Source: Margaritifera margaritifera
Lineage: Eukaryota; Mollusca; Bivalvia; Unionida; Margaritiferidae
Length of the DNA stretch: 64,000 nt
Direction: 5' to 3'
Assembly: GCA_029931535.1 (NCBI GenBank)
Contig: JAQPZY010001660.1
Coordinates: 3,063,001-3,127,000, forward strand
Shown: positions 10,925-21,890 of the stretch, in pieces
How positions within the stretch are numbered: position 1 is the first letter of the stretch
Layout of the letters: each line of letters begins with the position of its first letter
The notes under the pieces: model-generated
The model's database searches: none
What the model saw: only the letters and a program-made list of their open reading frames with translations
Told to the model about the DNA's origin: nothing
Position numbers and translations under genes: made by a program

Positions 10925-11176
10925 ATGTCCTCCTCCCACCTCGCTCTGATGTCCTGGCGTAATTTCGTCTATGAAAAAGATGAATGTTCGCGCAGGCGCA
11001 GAGAGGTGCACGGGTGTGACGTGTCTTGTTGACAAAATTCTCCACTCTAAGTGGGAGGATGTATTCACATCGAACGGACGAGATTTTTCGACACGAAAAA
11101 GTAATAAGCTATATAATAGTGATGGGTAGGTATTGCATAATTAAAATTAGTTTTACCCCCCAAAAAAACTACATTT
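10925..11176 (+). repeat. Right inverted terminal repeat of DIRS copy A
   Basis: About 10970-11130 is the inverted complement of the left terminal repeat. The last ~60 bases are the right-specific tip ('aattaaaattagttttacc' plus C and A runs), identical in kind to the tip at 1-88. Confidence 0.9.
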
Positions 11177-11464
11177 TAAAAACAACTTGTCTTCTCAACC
11201 AGATTTTTGTAACCACAATGATTGATACATTTACCATCAAAAGATTTTTCAGCTCTCAGTTAATATCTGTATTAATTCCAGTAAAAAATATAATATTTAT
11301 ATTTTTTTTTTTTTTAGAGGTTAAAGAGTGTTGTTCTACTTGAACTCTTGAACTCCTGAACATTGCCTTTTTGTTATATATATAAACAGGAGTGCTTCAG
11401 AGTCATGTATCAATTTGTTTCACCATTCTTTTATCTTTTCATCTTACTACCCATTATTAATATC
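11177..11464. other. No feature recognised
   Basis: AT-rich flank of the DIRS insertion with no supportable gene. Confidence 0.5.
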
Positions 11465-11472
11465 TTATCTAA

Positions 11473-11730
11473 TAGGGGTGAAATGATTCATCAATATATT
11501 GATGCATCGATACTTCTGCCATATCAATACATGTATCGATTCAAGAGGTGAAGAATCTATACAAAACGATATCTACCCTGTATAAGTTACTTTAATCTTC
11601 AGCAGTCATGAATAATTATTAGTCGTTTGTCTTCTTTTTCTTTAAACTGAGAATCGATAATGTATTGTATTGTAGGCTGTGTATCGTGAATCGTATATAT
11701 ACGCAGCACAGGTGTATCGTTTCACCCCTA
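11473..11730. mobile_element. hAT-type MITE with 8-bp target duplication
   Basis: The 258-bp element starts 'TAGGGGTGAAATGAT' and ends with the inverse of 'TAGGGGTGAAACGATAC'. It is flanked on both sides by the same octamer TTATCTAA (11465-11472 and 11731-11738). An 8-bp duplication with a 'YAGGGGTG'-type tip is the hallmark of the hAT superfamily. It has no ORF and must have been moved by a transposase from elsewhere. Confidence 0.92.
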
Positions 11731-11825
11731 TTATCTAAATGCCTGAGTCATAAAGCATATTCTCACAAGAACTTTTCTTCAAATATTTGACCACCTGCTC
11801 ATGGGATTACAGATTTAAAGTATCT

Positions 11826-12024
11826 GGATGCAGTCTCCTACATATTGTAAGAGTGATGCAGTCTCCTACATATTGTACGAGTTATGCAGTCTCCTACATG
11901 TTGTAAGAGGTATGCAGTCTCCTACACATTGTAAGAGGTATGCAGTCTCCTACACATTGTAAGAGGTATGCAGTCTCCTACACTTTTTAAGAGGTATGCA
12001 GTCTCCTACATATTGTAAGAGGTA
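11826..12024 (+). repeat. 28-bp minisatellite, 7 units
   Basis: The unit is approximately 'atgcagtctcctacat' + 'attgtaagaggt', repeated seven times with few substitutions. Confidence 0.9.
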
Positions 12025-12035
12025 ACTAAAGGAAG

Positions 12036-12232
12036 CAGGAGCTGTAGTGGTTAGCATGCCTGACTTGCAGATGAGGGATGCGGGTTTGAATCCTACCATG
12101 AGATTAGTCCAGATCAGCTACGATTGTGTGTTCATTGGGCAAGGCAGTTTTTTCCAATTGTCTTGGCACTAAATAACCTGCTTGTGTTGGTGTGCCTTAA
12201 TGCACCAAAACCAAACCAATCAAATATTTGAC
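12036..12232 (+). mobile_element. tRNA-derived SINE
   Basis: A tRNA-like head has an A box 'tagtggttagcatgcc' and a B box 'gggtttgaatcctac'. It is followed by a body with 'gtgttcattgggcaaggca', a motif shared with the SINEs at 46285 and 51372, and an A/C-rich tail 'accaaaaccaaaccaatcaa'. Confidence 0.75.
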
Positions 12233-15200
12233 CAACATTCGTCCATCATTACAACAAAAGACATCAGTAACAACTTTGAAATATACCAGCAGCAACATTT
12301 GACAACAAACACATGCTGAGAGATAGGCAAACTGAATTAATATATCAATACCTTGTATAATGAAGGATTTAGATGAATGTGTCACATAAAACAAAATACA
12401 TAGAAATCATGCCCCAAAAAAATACATAGAAATCAAGCCCCCCCAAAATACATAGAAATCAGGCAAATCTTAGAATTTCTCTATCTCAGTGACCATTGTG
12501 AGAGATGGTGTATTGATCAATAAATTGCGTACTCTGTGACTTGTCAAGGATCACCAAGAGGCTCCAGGCATACTATGGTTAGTCCTAGTTGTACAACACT
12601 GTCTGTCCTAATCTGAAAATAAACTAATTTGATCTCATGTGACTTTAACATTTTTCTCCGTTATCATTAAGAAACATGAAAGTTAAATGTCTCTTATGAA
12701 AAAGTCATCACCCACTTGACTTGCATAGTTTCATTGGAAAAGCACATCTAGAAATTTTATTTTTAACTAATACACATGTAAATGACAAAGATATTTAGAA
12801 AGAATATGGCCAGTTCATTTCCAAACATTTTAAAACAATTTAAAATGGTTTATTCTTTGCATGTTCTGGTCAACTGAATATGCTGTGTAATTTAAAAATC
12901 ATCCATTCACTTCATAATTGATATATTCTGTTACAGAAGTTATCTGATCAAAAGTCCATGCTGGATAATAAGCCCACCCCATTTTTATACAATTTCTGCA
13001 AATATTTTGTATGGATATCTTTGTCTGATAATAAGCTCACTGCCTAATCTTTGATAAATTTATTAGGCTTGCCCCCTGGTCGTATTATGGGATAAATACT
13101 GTATATTGATTAATAAATAAATAGCCAAATGACAGTTATCTTAACCCATCATAGATTTCATGTGGATAATTGATCATTTGGATGATCAAATTTTGGTCAA
13201 AAAGAGAACTGAATGGAAGTACATGTATCTGGATTAAATGGTTCTGATAATTGCATGTTTGAGCATATATGTATTAGTAATTAGGGAAATATTAATGTTT
13301 TGTACACATTTGACATGCTTGAGAGCAGAAAAAGTAGAAACAATAAAAATATTAAATACTTCACACATATTGGAGAACTACTCAAACTATCCATGATGGA
13401 ATGTTAACATGGGCACGATGGACTGTCATTTTATGTATGGTCCTGTGAAGACAAGTGTCAAAGGGCTTTGATCAAGGTAAACTTCGCTGACATGGATTTC
13501 TTTCAAACCTGTGCCAGTAGATGAATAACTGTTATCACCCATTAGATCACCATTGATTATTGATTGACATTTAATTGTATCAGCTTGGACTAGAGAATGC
13601 CTTTGATTGACTGTTATGAGACTTTAGTCATGCTTGATTAGCTTTGGATTTCTATATGACAAATTACATATTGCCATAGCAGCACTCACTTAGTGGTAAT
13701 CCAGTGTAAGAATGAACTTTCTCTCTTTGCATCTCACTCTCTCCATCCCTCTTTCCTAATTACTTTTATTTTTTACTTTAAGAAGATCTTTAGTTATTTG
13801 TAATACCATTGTAATTATAATTATAAGAGATTATACTCAGTTGTGTTTGTTTCTGATTTCTATTTCTCTATTCTATGTTGGTTTCGTGATCTGAAAATTA
13901 ATTTGATTTATAAATACACATACACATGTACATTGTAATAATTTTTTTAAAAAGTTTGGGAATATGACCATGGTAGTAATCTGTATGAGGGAATCATCCT
14001 GATAATTGACATCCAAATAATCAGTGTTTTACTGTACACCAGCTAAATTTTTATACTATTTTAGGAAATTTATAGCAGCCGAATTCATTTTTATAATAAT
14101 ACATGTACTAAGAGGACAAGTTAAGCGGAAGAACAAATTTGTAAATTATTCATTCAAATCTGTTTTTATCAACCAGTGAAAGTCCAGTTTTATATCTTTT
14201 TATACAAATGGATTTTGTATCTGACATAGTAAACAGCAGGTGTTAATTCATTGCTGCCTAGAGCCTGAGAGACATGAATATAGTTTTATATCCGTCTCCT
14301 TTTACAGTTTAAAATCTAAATAGATATCACTGTATCAAAATATTTTTACTCTGTTTCACTTCAAAGAAGATTGGAAATTGTATAGGGATAATAATTGCGA
14401 ATTCATGCATCCTTTATATTAAGGTGAGTACTACAGACTACATACAGAATAACAAATTTCACTTGGTACATGTGGAGGCTTTCCAAATGGTAACAACTTT
14501 GGCAAAATATTTAAATCAAAGGAGTCTTTTATTGACCTTGAGATTTTGGAGGTATGATTTTGGGATAAATCTTCATTATTTGTTTACATTTGGAAAACAT
14601 TTTAAAATCAACTTTACCATACATATACAGTATGTTGATTTATTATGTTATCAGCTCATTACACCATCATATCTTCATATTTATGCAGTCAGACATGTGT
14701 AATAATTATGCTGGGGACCACATAAGAGCAGTCATTGTGAACAGATTGTCATTATATACTCAATTTGGTAACGGTGTATTGATTAATGAATAAATGGAAC
14801 CGTATATGCTTTGCCTTTATACACAGCGGTTGCTATATGTAGGTGGTCACTGTAGCAAGTTTGTACTGAAAATCACTCTTTACACTGATAAATAGTTACT
14901 TTAATATTGACTGAAAAGTATGCATTTGACTGTAAATAAGAGTTAAGTTTTAACCATTACCATTTTAATCTTTATCAGATCCATTGAGGTAATGGATTTA
15001 TAGCTTCAAGCTTAACAAATCATTCTTTTCAAATACATTTGTATATAATAGAAAAACAAGTATGATATAGGATTTTGAAATGTTAACATTTTTTAATTTT
15101 GTAATTGTTATGTTTTTAACTTTTCTGTTTGTGTCTTTCATTTGAATTTGTTTTTTGACAACGGGCATATGCAGGTATTGGGTTTAACAGCATATCAGCA

Positions 15201-15464
15201 CAATTCTGGCTGTAGAGTGCTGACTAAAAGTTAAGTTCCTGAGATAAAAATGTTACGATAAAAAATTGCACAAAACTAGTCCGAAAAAATAGAAAAAAGT
15301 AAAGATGTCAGAAATCTGAAAAAGATATGTAAAAGAAAAAAATTGAGGTAAAAAATGTAAAATCCTTAAAGTATAGGGGTCTAAAAATAGATCCTAAAAG
15401 TAAGGGCTAAGTCTAGTTTGCACTAGTTTTGCATACTGTGTTGTCAGCTTATGTATGAAGCAAG
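12233..15464. other. Unassigned AT-rich DNA
   Basis: I see no gene, RNA or repeat array here beyond short simple-sequence tracts. The frames present (for example 14424-14702) have no recognisable motif. Confidence 0.45.
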
Positions 15465-15530
15465 CTGTATATATGTGTGTGTATGTATGCATGTATGTAT
15501 ATGTGTGTGTGTGTATGTATGATCTGTAAA
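15465..15530. repeat. TG/TATG simple repeat
   Basis: Alternating 'tgtgtgta' and 'tgtatgtatg' tracts. An 18-bp tandem duplicate ('tacagctgatctggcctt') lies just downstream at 15575-15611. Confidence 0.8.
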
Positions 15531-15929
15531 TACAAATATGAATCATAATCACAAAGCACTAGAAAATAAGTGTACAGCTGATCTGGCCTTCTACAGCTGA
15601 TCTGGCCTTCTGGTATTTCTGTAGGAAATTATTATAAGCACATATATATGGGTGTGAAACAAAAAAGAAAATTTAAAACCCAAATCCACTGTTTTAATGA
15701 TTGTTCTGTTCATAATTCTGGTTAGAAGACCATTTGATCTTTATGTTTCCAAATAATCTGAATTATTATTACCCATTTGGATTCATTAGGGACCATTCGG
15801 GTTAATCATTAATCGACATATTCATGGTGGCAGATGCCACAAAATATAAGTGGATTGTACCAGCAAAAGGCCAGTACATCTACACTTATGTTACACTACA
15901 AAGAATTACTCACCGATATAAGAAATATT

Positions 15930-16050
15930 GATGTGGTCCAAAAAAATAATTGAGATGTAATGTGGGCAAAACCAAACTTGAGATGTGGTCCAGAAAAATA
16001 ATTGAGATGTGATGTGGGCAAAACAAAACTTGAGATGTGGTCAAAATAAA
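15930..16050. repeat. 52-bp tandem repeat, about 2.3 units
   Basis: The unit begins 'gatgtggtcc' and recurs at 15930, 15982 and 16033. It contains 'aataattgagatgt' and 'gtgggcaaaac'. Confidence 0.85.
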
Positions 16051-16119
16051 AAAAATAAAAAGATTGTTATAAGTGAAACAAAAACAAAATTTCTGGTAAC
16101 AACATGTACCCAAATGCAA

Positions 16120-16440
16120 AAACAGCGTAGACCCAGACCTGCCATGGTGTAACATGTTATTAAGACAGGATCTACACTATTTGCTTGAAATTGTAAGTAG
16201 AACAAACTTCATAGACCCAGATCTGCCATGGCATAATATGTTAAATCAGGATCTATACTGTTTACTTGAAATTGTAAGTAGAACATCACAGACCCAGATC
16301 TGCCATGGCATAATGTTATTAATCAGGATCTATGCTGTTTACTTGAAATTATAAGTAGAACAAACATCATAGACCCTGATTTTTTGGTGCATTATGCAGT
16401 GACATATCTGGGTCATTGCTGTTCACTTGGAATGCATGTT
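16120..16440. repeat. Tandem array of about four hairpin modules from the TIR-element family
   Basis: The hairpin module starting '(c/t)agacccagatctgcc' begins at about 16128, 16212, 16288 and 16370. Each copy is followed by a complementary 'caggatctatactgtt' arm and a linker 'acttgaaattgtaagtagaac'. Spacing is 76-84 bp. Other copies of this family have one or two modules, so this looks like an expanded version. Confidence 0.75.
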
Positions 16441-16474
16441 ATACACAGATAAAGACTGTATCCATTTCACATGT

Positions 16475-16650
16475 TCCATATATACTTGTGTATAAATCAG
16501 ATCCAACTACAAACAGCATAGACCCTGATCAGCCATTAAATAATGTGCCAGCAGATCTGGGTCAATGCAGTTTGTTAGAACTAATCAGTTGAACAAACAA
16601 CATAGATTCTGATCTGCTTGTGCATTATGCAATTGTTTGTAGTTTGATGT
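16475..16650. mobile_element. Two-hairpin TIR element, right end eroded
   Basis: The left end 'CCATATATACTTGTGTATAA' and both palindromic stems match the full copy at 58399-58619, but no right TIR is recognisable after about 16640. Confidence 0.65.
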
Positions 16651-18339
16651 CACTTACAGAGCAGCATGTACAGTAGATGATGACATTGTTGATGGTATCA
16701 TTGAGAAGAACCAATATCACTAAAATAGACACAAAATTGGTTGATGAAAATCCACAGTTGATGCTTGGAATTACATACTGACATGTCAGTCTGCTGACTT
16801 TTATCTTAATTGCATCTTTGTGGGTTGATTAGAGAAAATATGCACAGTATGAGCCATTAATGTTCAGACTGAATGTATCATTGTTCACTTGGAAAAGAAG
16901 GCAGGAATCAATATGAGAGTGACTTAAGATCTACGTAAATTCACTGTTTTATATAGCAATTTCTCATTCCTATACTTATTAGAGGATTTCTCAACTTTGT
17001 CAACTTGCCTTCAAAAATCTTCCCATTAGTCTTGCTTTAAAAAAAAAAAATTTGATTACATAAGTAATCTCAAATGGGTACTACTGTATATGAGTGCATT
17101 TAGCAGTGGAAATTGGACATGCACTATATTGAATTTTACCCAAGGTGTCTGAATTCTATCAATATCAGATTAAAGTTGGAATCTTTTGCTGGTAGCTTTT
17201 GCTTAATTCGATGTTAGTATTATACCGTTGTCAATATTCATTGTACAGTATACATGACAAATTGCTGTCATTCATGACTAGTCTTGCCCCAGGCTACCAA
17301 AGCACTTGCTTGCATAGGAAATTGTGTCAATCACCGAGTGAACATGACTGTAGTGCATTTCCTTCCAGTGATCACTAACGGTGGAGCAAAATCTCAGCGT
17401 ATTAAGGGACTGTTGAGGTCAGTCTAGGAAGAATATAAAAAGTGTTTCTTTATCTGCTAATTTTAAAAAGGTTAGACTGTACACTGAAACCTGTACAAAC
17501 CAAAACCATCAGTAAACTAAAACTATCCTTTTGAAACTGAAATCAAAGTTTTCTAATCCAAAATTTCCCTTTTTAGTACGATAAAAGTATCCAACCAACA
17601 GGACCCAGTCAGGATTTGACCTTGGAGTGGAAAACATTATTGGCTGTGCCTGAGGATTTTTGTCAAAATCCATCCCCTTGGAGTTGCTTCAAATATAGAT
17701 CAGGCTGAAATTCCTAACGAAACCTGTTTGATACAAATTGTACTGGGGAAACATGTTTCTACACATGACATTGATCATAACTGATGTTGCAAACATGGCC
17801 AAAGTTGCAATGAAATGGAACCCAATATTAACCCATAGGTCTGGGGGGGTATTAAACAAAAAGCATATGCTGCTGACAAGAACTTTGTGACATTGAACAG
17901 TTGGTTAGAATTGAAATTATGCTCCTAGTCAGACTTGATTATCTTGTAAAAACCAAGGTTGCGACCTCACTGGAAAACAAAATATTCTAGTCTGTGCAAT
18001 CAGCACACCCCAGTGTCTTTTCAATTTTTTGCCATGATGGCTCAAGAAATAAATGTTAGAAAAGACTTGTTTCTGGTGAAATGATTATGCATAAAATTTC
18101 ACTGGCATTGACCCCAACAGGCACTACAGGTGCAGAGGGTTCAACAGATTTTACCCATAAAATAACCGCAAACAATACGGCTACATGGATGGAACTCATT
18201 GCTGGGGGAAAAAATGCAGATGGTTCAGAATGCAGTCCCAAAAAAAATAATAATTGGACAGGAAAGTCCATGCATGGCTAAATATGTACATGTCTTGAGG
18301 CATGGCAGTGGTCAATATGTGCTAATTGGATTTTACAAA
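16651..18339. other. Unassigned DNA upstream of an RT fragment
   Basis: No gene is supported. Part of 17900-18340 could be the 5' region of the YR retroelement whose RT follows, since it runs directly into it, but no gag or RT motif is legible. Confidence 0.4.
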
Positions 18340-18916
18340 GATTTACAAGATTGAATTGGACACACTCAAAACCAAAACAAAATACCAAAATACCAAAATG
18401 CATAAAATTTTCGGATGAACAAAGATTCTGGTATAAATATAAGTAGATGAAATGTTATGGAAAGGAACTATAGTACTTTCTTCACATAATAAGGGAGGGT
18501 TTATTTCAAATCTGTTCATAGTACCAAAACCTGATGGCAAATTCAGACCAGTCATAAATCAAAGACTTTTAATGACTTTGTGACTCGTGAACATTTTAAA
18601 CAAGATGGTTTTCAGTTGGTCCATTACAGGAAAATGATTTTTGTCATATCCATTGATCTGAGAGATGCATATTTCAGTGTTCCAATACATGAACATTTTC
18701 AAAATATATATAAAAATATAAAATCTCAGTGGAATGCAATAGTATAATACATTATAAATTTGCTTGTTTGACCTTATGGTTTCCAGTGAACAGAAGGTCA
18801 TTGCCAAAATTTTGAAAGCACTGTATTTATGGTTCAGACAACAGGGTATTTGTCGTTCCTACTAACTTCACCACATCAGCAACATGAACATATTCCCCAA
18901 TTTATGCAGAAAAATA
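18340..18916 (+). pseudogene. Reverse transcriptase fragment of a second YR-retroelement lineage
   Basis: Across several frames the translation gives RT fingers and palm: 'VDEMLWKGTIV', 'GGFISNLFIVPKPDGKFRPV' (18493-18552), the motif A region 'SIDLRDAYFSVPIHEHF' (about 18649-18699) with its catalytic Asp in 'DLRDAYF', and 'KILKALYLWFRQQGIC' near 18805. This order and wording resemble RTs of the DIRS/Ngaro/PAT group but differ from copies A and C, so it is another lineage. Stops interrupt it repeatedly. It ends exactly where DIRS copy B begins, before the YxDD box. Its missing downstream part may be the fragment at 27755-28915. Confidence 0.75.
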
Positions 18917-19098
18917 CAAATTTAATATCAGTAATAGCCTACCTGTTGTTATTGCATAGCTGTCTTTTCCAGAGGGAAAATACCCCAACCGAGTGAGGAA
19001 ATTTCGTCCTCCCAATTAGTGAGAACCAGAAAGTTCCAGAACACTGGACCATATAGTATGCACGCTCTGACATTTACTGTAGGCTTCATTCTTTTTTT
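18917..19098 (+). repeat. Left inverted terminal repeat of DIRS copy B
   Basis: 18973-19098 is the inverted complement of 23086-23213. The first ~50 bases are the left tip, and their complement is at 22929-22972. The element starts near 'tttaatatcagtaatagcc'. Confidence 0.85.
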
Positions 19099-20100
19099 GG
19101 TTGTAATGTCGGCTTGTTCATAGTTGCTTCATGTGAAGAAGATAGCCAGCCGCCTCATGGGATCAACAACTAAATTACTCAATTTTTCTTGTGCTATATT
19201 CTTCTAAGATGTAGGATTATACCCTGATCGAGTTTTTTTTTATCAACTGTGGAGTTAGGCTCTCTTGAGAATTTTTAGACTTTTGTTACATACACATGGT
19301 GTATGCCTGAGAATTATTGTGTCCTTTTTACCCTTCACAGTGTGTTAGTTATTCAATTTGTGTGTGTGTTTTCTAGTAAGGGTGGGTTATTTGTATGATA
19401 ATTTTCCCAACCCTTGCATTTTTGTAGTCTTGTAAGGTCCATGAAGAGCAAGGCAATAATCAAGCACATCACATTATATTACATGGAGCAATTTAATTTT
19501 GTTTAGGCTTTCTCGTTGGAAATGACATGGTATCTGAGGTACACCAAGTTTTTAAAAAGTGTCACATCTCAACTTTGACCTTACTTTTAAAAAAAAAAAG
19601 AAAAAAAGAAAGGGCTTTCCTGTTTTTAAAATTTTTGCCTCACGTATAATAATTAACCGTATTTATCTAGTGAATTGTGCTTTTTCATATCATGGTAGCA
19701 GGTTGCACACCACTTCATACTATTATATTTACACAGCCAGTTATTGAACATAGGCTACATTTTTATTTCGGATAGCCTTCTCTATAATTTAGCGATCGTA
19801 AACCCTCGTTCTTTGCTAATTTCAGTAGGTCCCTTGCTCGCTTTAGCCTGGTTGACCAGTTATCTTGTTTCTTATTGCTATCCAGGGAACTGAGTTGTTT
19901 CCCCTTATACCTTTTTGTTACGCCCTAGTCAGGTGTCTTATTGCTGAATCCTTATTTTAGCATTGCTTAATTAGTGTACGCTTACTTGTATTCAAACAAA
20001 TAAGTTTTGTTTGCATCATATTTCTTTTGTTTCAGCATACATTGGTATGTATATATAGACATACATATGTATATATATAAAAAAAATTCTTTCAGGAACA
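19099..20100 (+). other. DIRS B leader region
   Basis: This ~1-kb stretch lies between the terminal repeat and gag and has no ORF I can support. It ends with two pyrimidine-rich acceptor-like sites, 'tcttttgtttcag' at about 20036 and 'aattctttcag' at 20096. The second ends 5 bases before the gag ATG, the same position as in copies A and C. I found no strong matching donor here. Confidence 0.45.
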
Positions 20101-20545
20101 ATGTCTTGACAAACTGTTGGGAGGTGTGGCCACTGCAAAGCCCCTTGGGACACACATCCTACCTGTTTGTCTTGCACTCGTTGTGAAAGGACAGATGGCT
20201 GTCCTTTTTGCAGCCTTTGGCCAGATGAGACCTGGGATCTGGCTGAAAGTCCATGAGGGCTGAGAGCAAGTCGCATCCTTCAGAGAGGAAGGAGCAGCAC
20301 CCTCTCATTGCCACTATGACAGAGACTGAGTCGCATCCCCCCTTCAGGGGGGAACAGCACCTTCTCTCATCCACTAGGGCAGAGGAAGAGTCGTGCCCGC
20401 CTGAGAGGGGGGAACGACATTCTCTACTGACCCACAGCTCGGTTAGGGCTGGTAGTGTGTCGCGCCATCCCGGGGGAGTGGGACCCTTCCAGTCCCCGGG
20501 GCCCATTGTCAGCTTCCAGATCAAGCCCCCGGGAAAGGGGAGAGC
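20101..20545 (+). pseudogene. DIRS gag-like ORF1, 5' part (copy B)
   Basis: The ATG at 20101 is followed by a stop codon (TGA) after two sense codons; otherwise the first ~50 codons are well kept. They include a Cys/His cluster ('CGHCKAPWDTHPTCLSC', then 'CERTDGCPFC') and 'WPDETWDLAES'. Next come three tandem 60-bp units (tcgcatc/tcgtgcc blocks at 20271, 20331 and 20391) encoding 20-residue Ser/Glu/Arg/His-rich repeats. The frame is cut by the internal deletion, so the C-terminal half is missing. Confidence 0.75.
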
Positions 20546-20599
20546 TCAGATCTAAGTCCATCAGGTCTGGGACAGGGTCTTCCTATAGATCTGATTCGC

Positions 20600-21890
20600 T
20601 TACCTGTCTCAATGTTGGTCCATAGTGACCAGGTTGGGTCTTCTGCCAAACTTTGAGAAATCAGAACTCACTCCTTCTCAAGATTTTGTCTACGTGGGGA
20701 TACATTTCCTCACAGAGGGTTAGTTCATGTCCCTCTAGAGAGAGTAGACAAGATCATGTCCCTGTTGGAGATGCTGAGAGCAAAGACTACATTAACAGCT
20801 CTTCTTTTTCTCTCTCTGCTGGGGACCTTGAACGCTGCAACAGACTTAGTTCCCCTAGGGAGGTTACACCTACGTCCTCTCCAGTTTCTCCTTTTAGCTG
20901 CGTGGAAACCACACAGGGACATCCTGAATACTCCAATTTCTCTGAGTCACGACTTTCACCTTCATCTTAATTGGTGGACAAATTGGGACAAGTTTTTGGC
21001 CGGAGTCCCCATGCACTCCCCAGAACCCCACTATTATCTGTTCGCAGATGCGTCAGGTTCAGGGTGGGGTGCTCACTTAGACCCAGAGGGACTGATTCTT
21101 CAGGGTTCTCGGTCCCGTGAAGAATCGAATCTCCACATAAACAATTTAGAAATTAGAGCAGTGTTGTTAGACCTTCAGGGGTGTGTCCGTCGCTGTTTGA
21201 TGGTTTCCTCCAACAACACTTCGGTGGTTGCGTACCTCAGGAGACAAGGAGGCACACATGCACCTTCTCTCTGTGTGCAGATTTGGAACCTCCTTCACTG
21301 GGCAACTTCGGAAGGAATTTTCCTCCGAGTTCACCACATTCCGGGCAGGAAAAACATTTTGGCGGACAGTATGTCCAAGAAAGGGAGGGTAGTCCTTACA
21401 GAATGGTCACACCACCAATCCATAGCAGACTCCTTGTTCAAACTTTGAGGACCTCCCCTGGTGGATTTGTTTGCCACCAGGTTGAACAATAAGCTCCCTT
21501 TTTACGTTTCCCCAGTACCCGACCAGAGGGCCTGGGCGGTGGACACTTTCAGAATAAACTATGATTGTCTGTTTGCGTACGCCTTCCCTCCATTCAGGTT
21601 GATTTCACAGGTCCTTCACAAAGTCAGGCACTCCAAGGTCCAGTTCATCTTGATAGCCCCTCTATGGCCCCAGTGTTCATGGTTCAATGATCTTCTCGAT
21701 CTGCTGGTGGACCATCCACGGACCTTGCCTCAGAGGAGGGACCTCCTGTCGAAGCACTCGGGCTCTCTCCTGCACAGCAGTCCTCAGATTCTCCACCTTC
21801 ATGCTTGGCTCATCTCAAATGATCTCTTGGCAAGGAAAAGTTTTCGTTCAAAGTTGCCATGTGTATCATTCAGTCCAGGAGAAGATTGAC
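20600..21890 (+). pseudogene. RT thumb, RNase H and connector (copy B)
   Basis: The 5' part (20600-20755) is a frameshifted RT thumb ('SQDFVYVGIHF'). From 20756 to 21448 a single 230-codon frame covers the connection and RNase H domains. 'LFADASGSGWGAHL' has the first catalytic Asp at 21047, 'NLEIRAV' has Glu at 21149, and 'NILADSMSKK' has the last Asp at 21364. The third acidic residue, expected before 'NTSVVAYL', is Asn (21212-21214), so activity is doubtful. A frame from 21461 to 21889 encodes the tail ('DLFATRLNNKLPFY', 'LIAPLWPQCSWFNDLL'). It is the best-preserved coding segment in the window. Confidence 0.88.

Larger units (their letters stand above)
4721..11176 (+). mobile_element. DIRS-type YR retrotransposon, copy A (complete ends, dead genes)
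   Basis: The element has the full DIRS architecture. A left inverted terminal repeat is followed by a leader, gag, RT/RNase H, a tyrosine recombinase, an internal complementary region and a right inverted terminal repeat. The terminal repeats share a long inverted match of about 150 bp, while the outermost left (~22 bp) and right (~60 bp) tips differ. The internal region contains the complements of both tips fused together, as expected for the circular-junction template. I see no target duplication, which is normal for YR insertion. It is visibly more GC-rich than its surroundings. Every reading frame is broken by stops, frameshifts or gaps. Confidence 0.92.

Noticed and set aside
4721..11176. 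LTR retrotransposon or endogenous retrovirus
   Set aside because: Terminal repeats are inverted, not direct, an internal complementary region is present, and the recombinase is a tyrosine recombinase, not a DDE integrase. There is no protease or envelope-like frame.
18081..18281. 66-codon frame just upstream of the RT fragment as a gag
   Set aside because: Position is suggestive, but no Cys/His cluster or other gag motif is visible.
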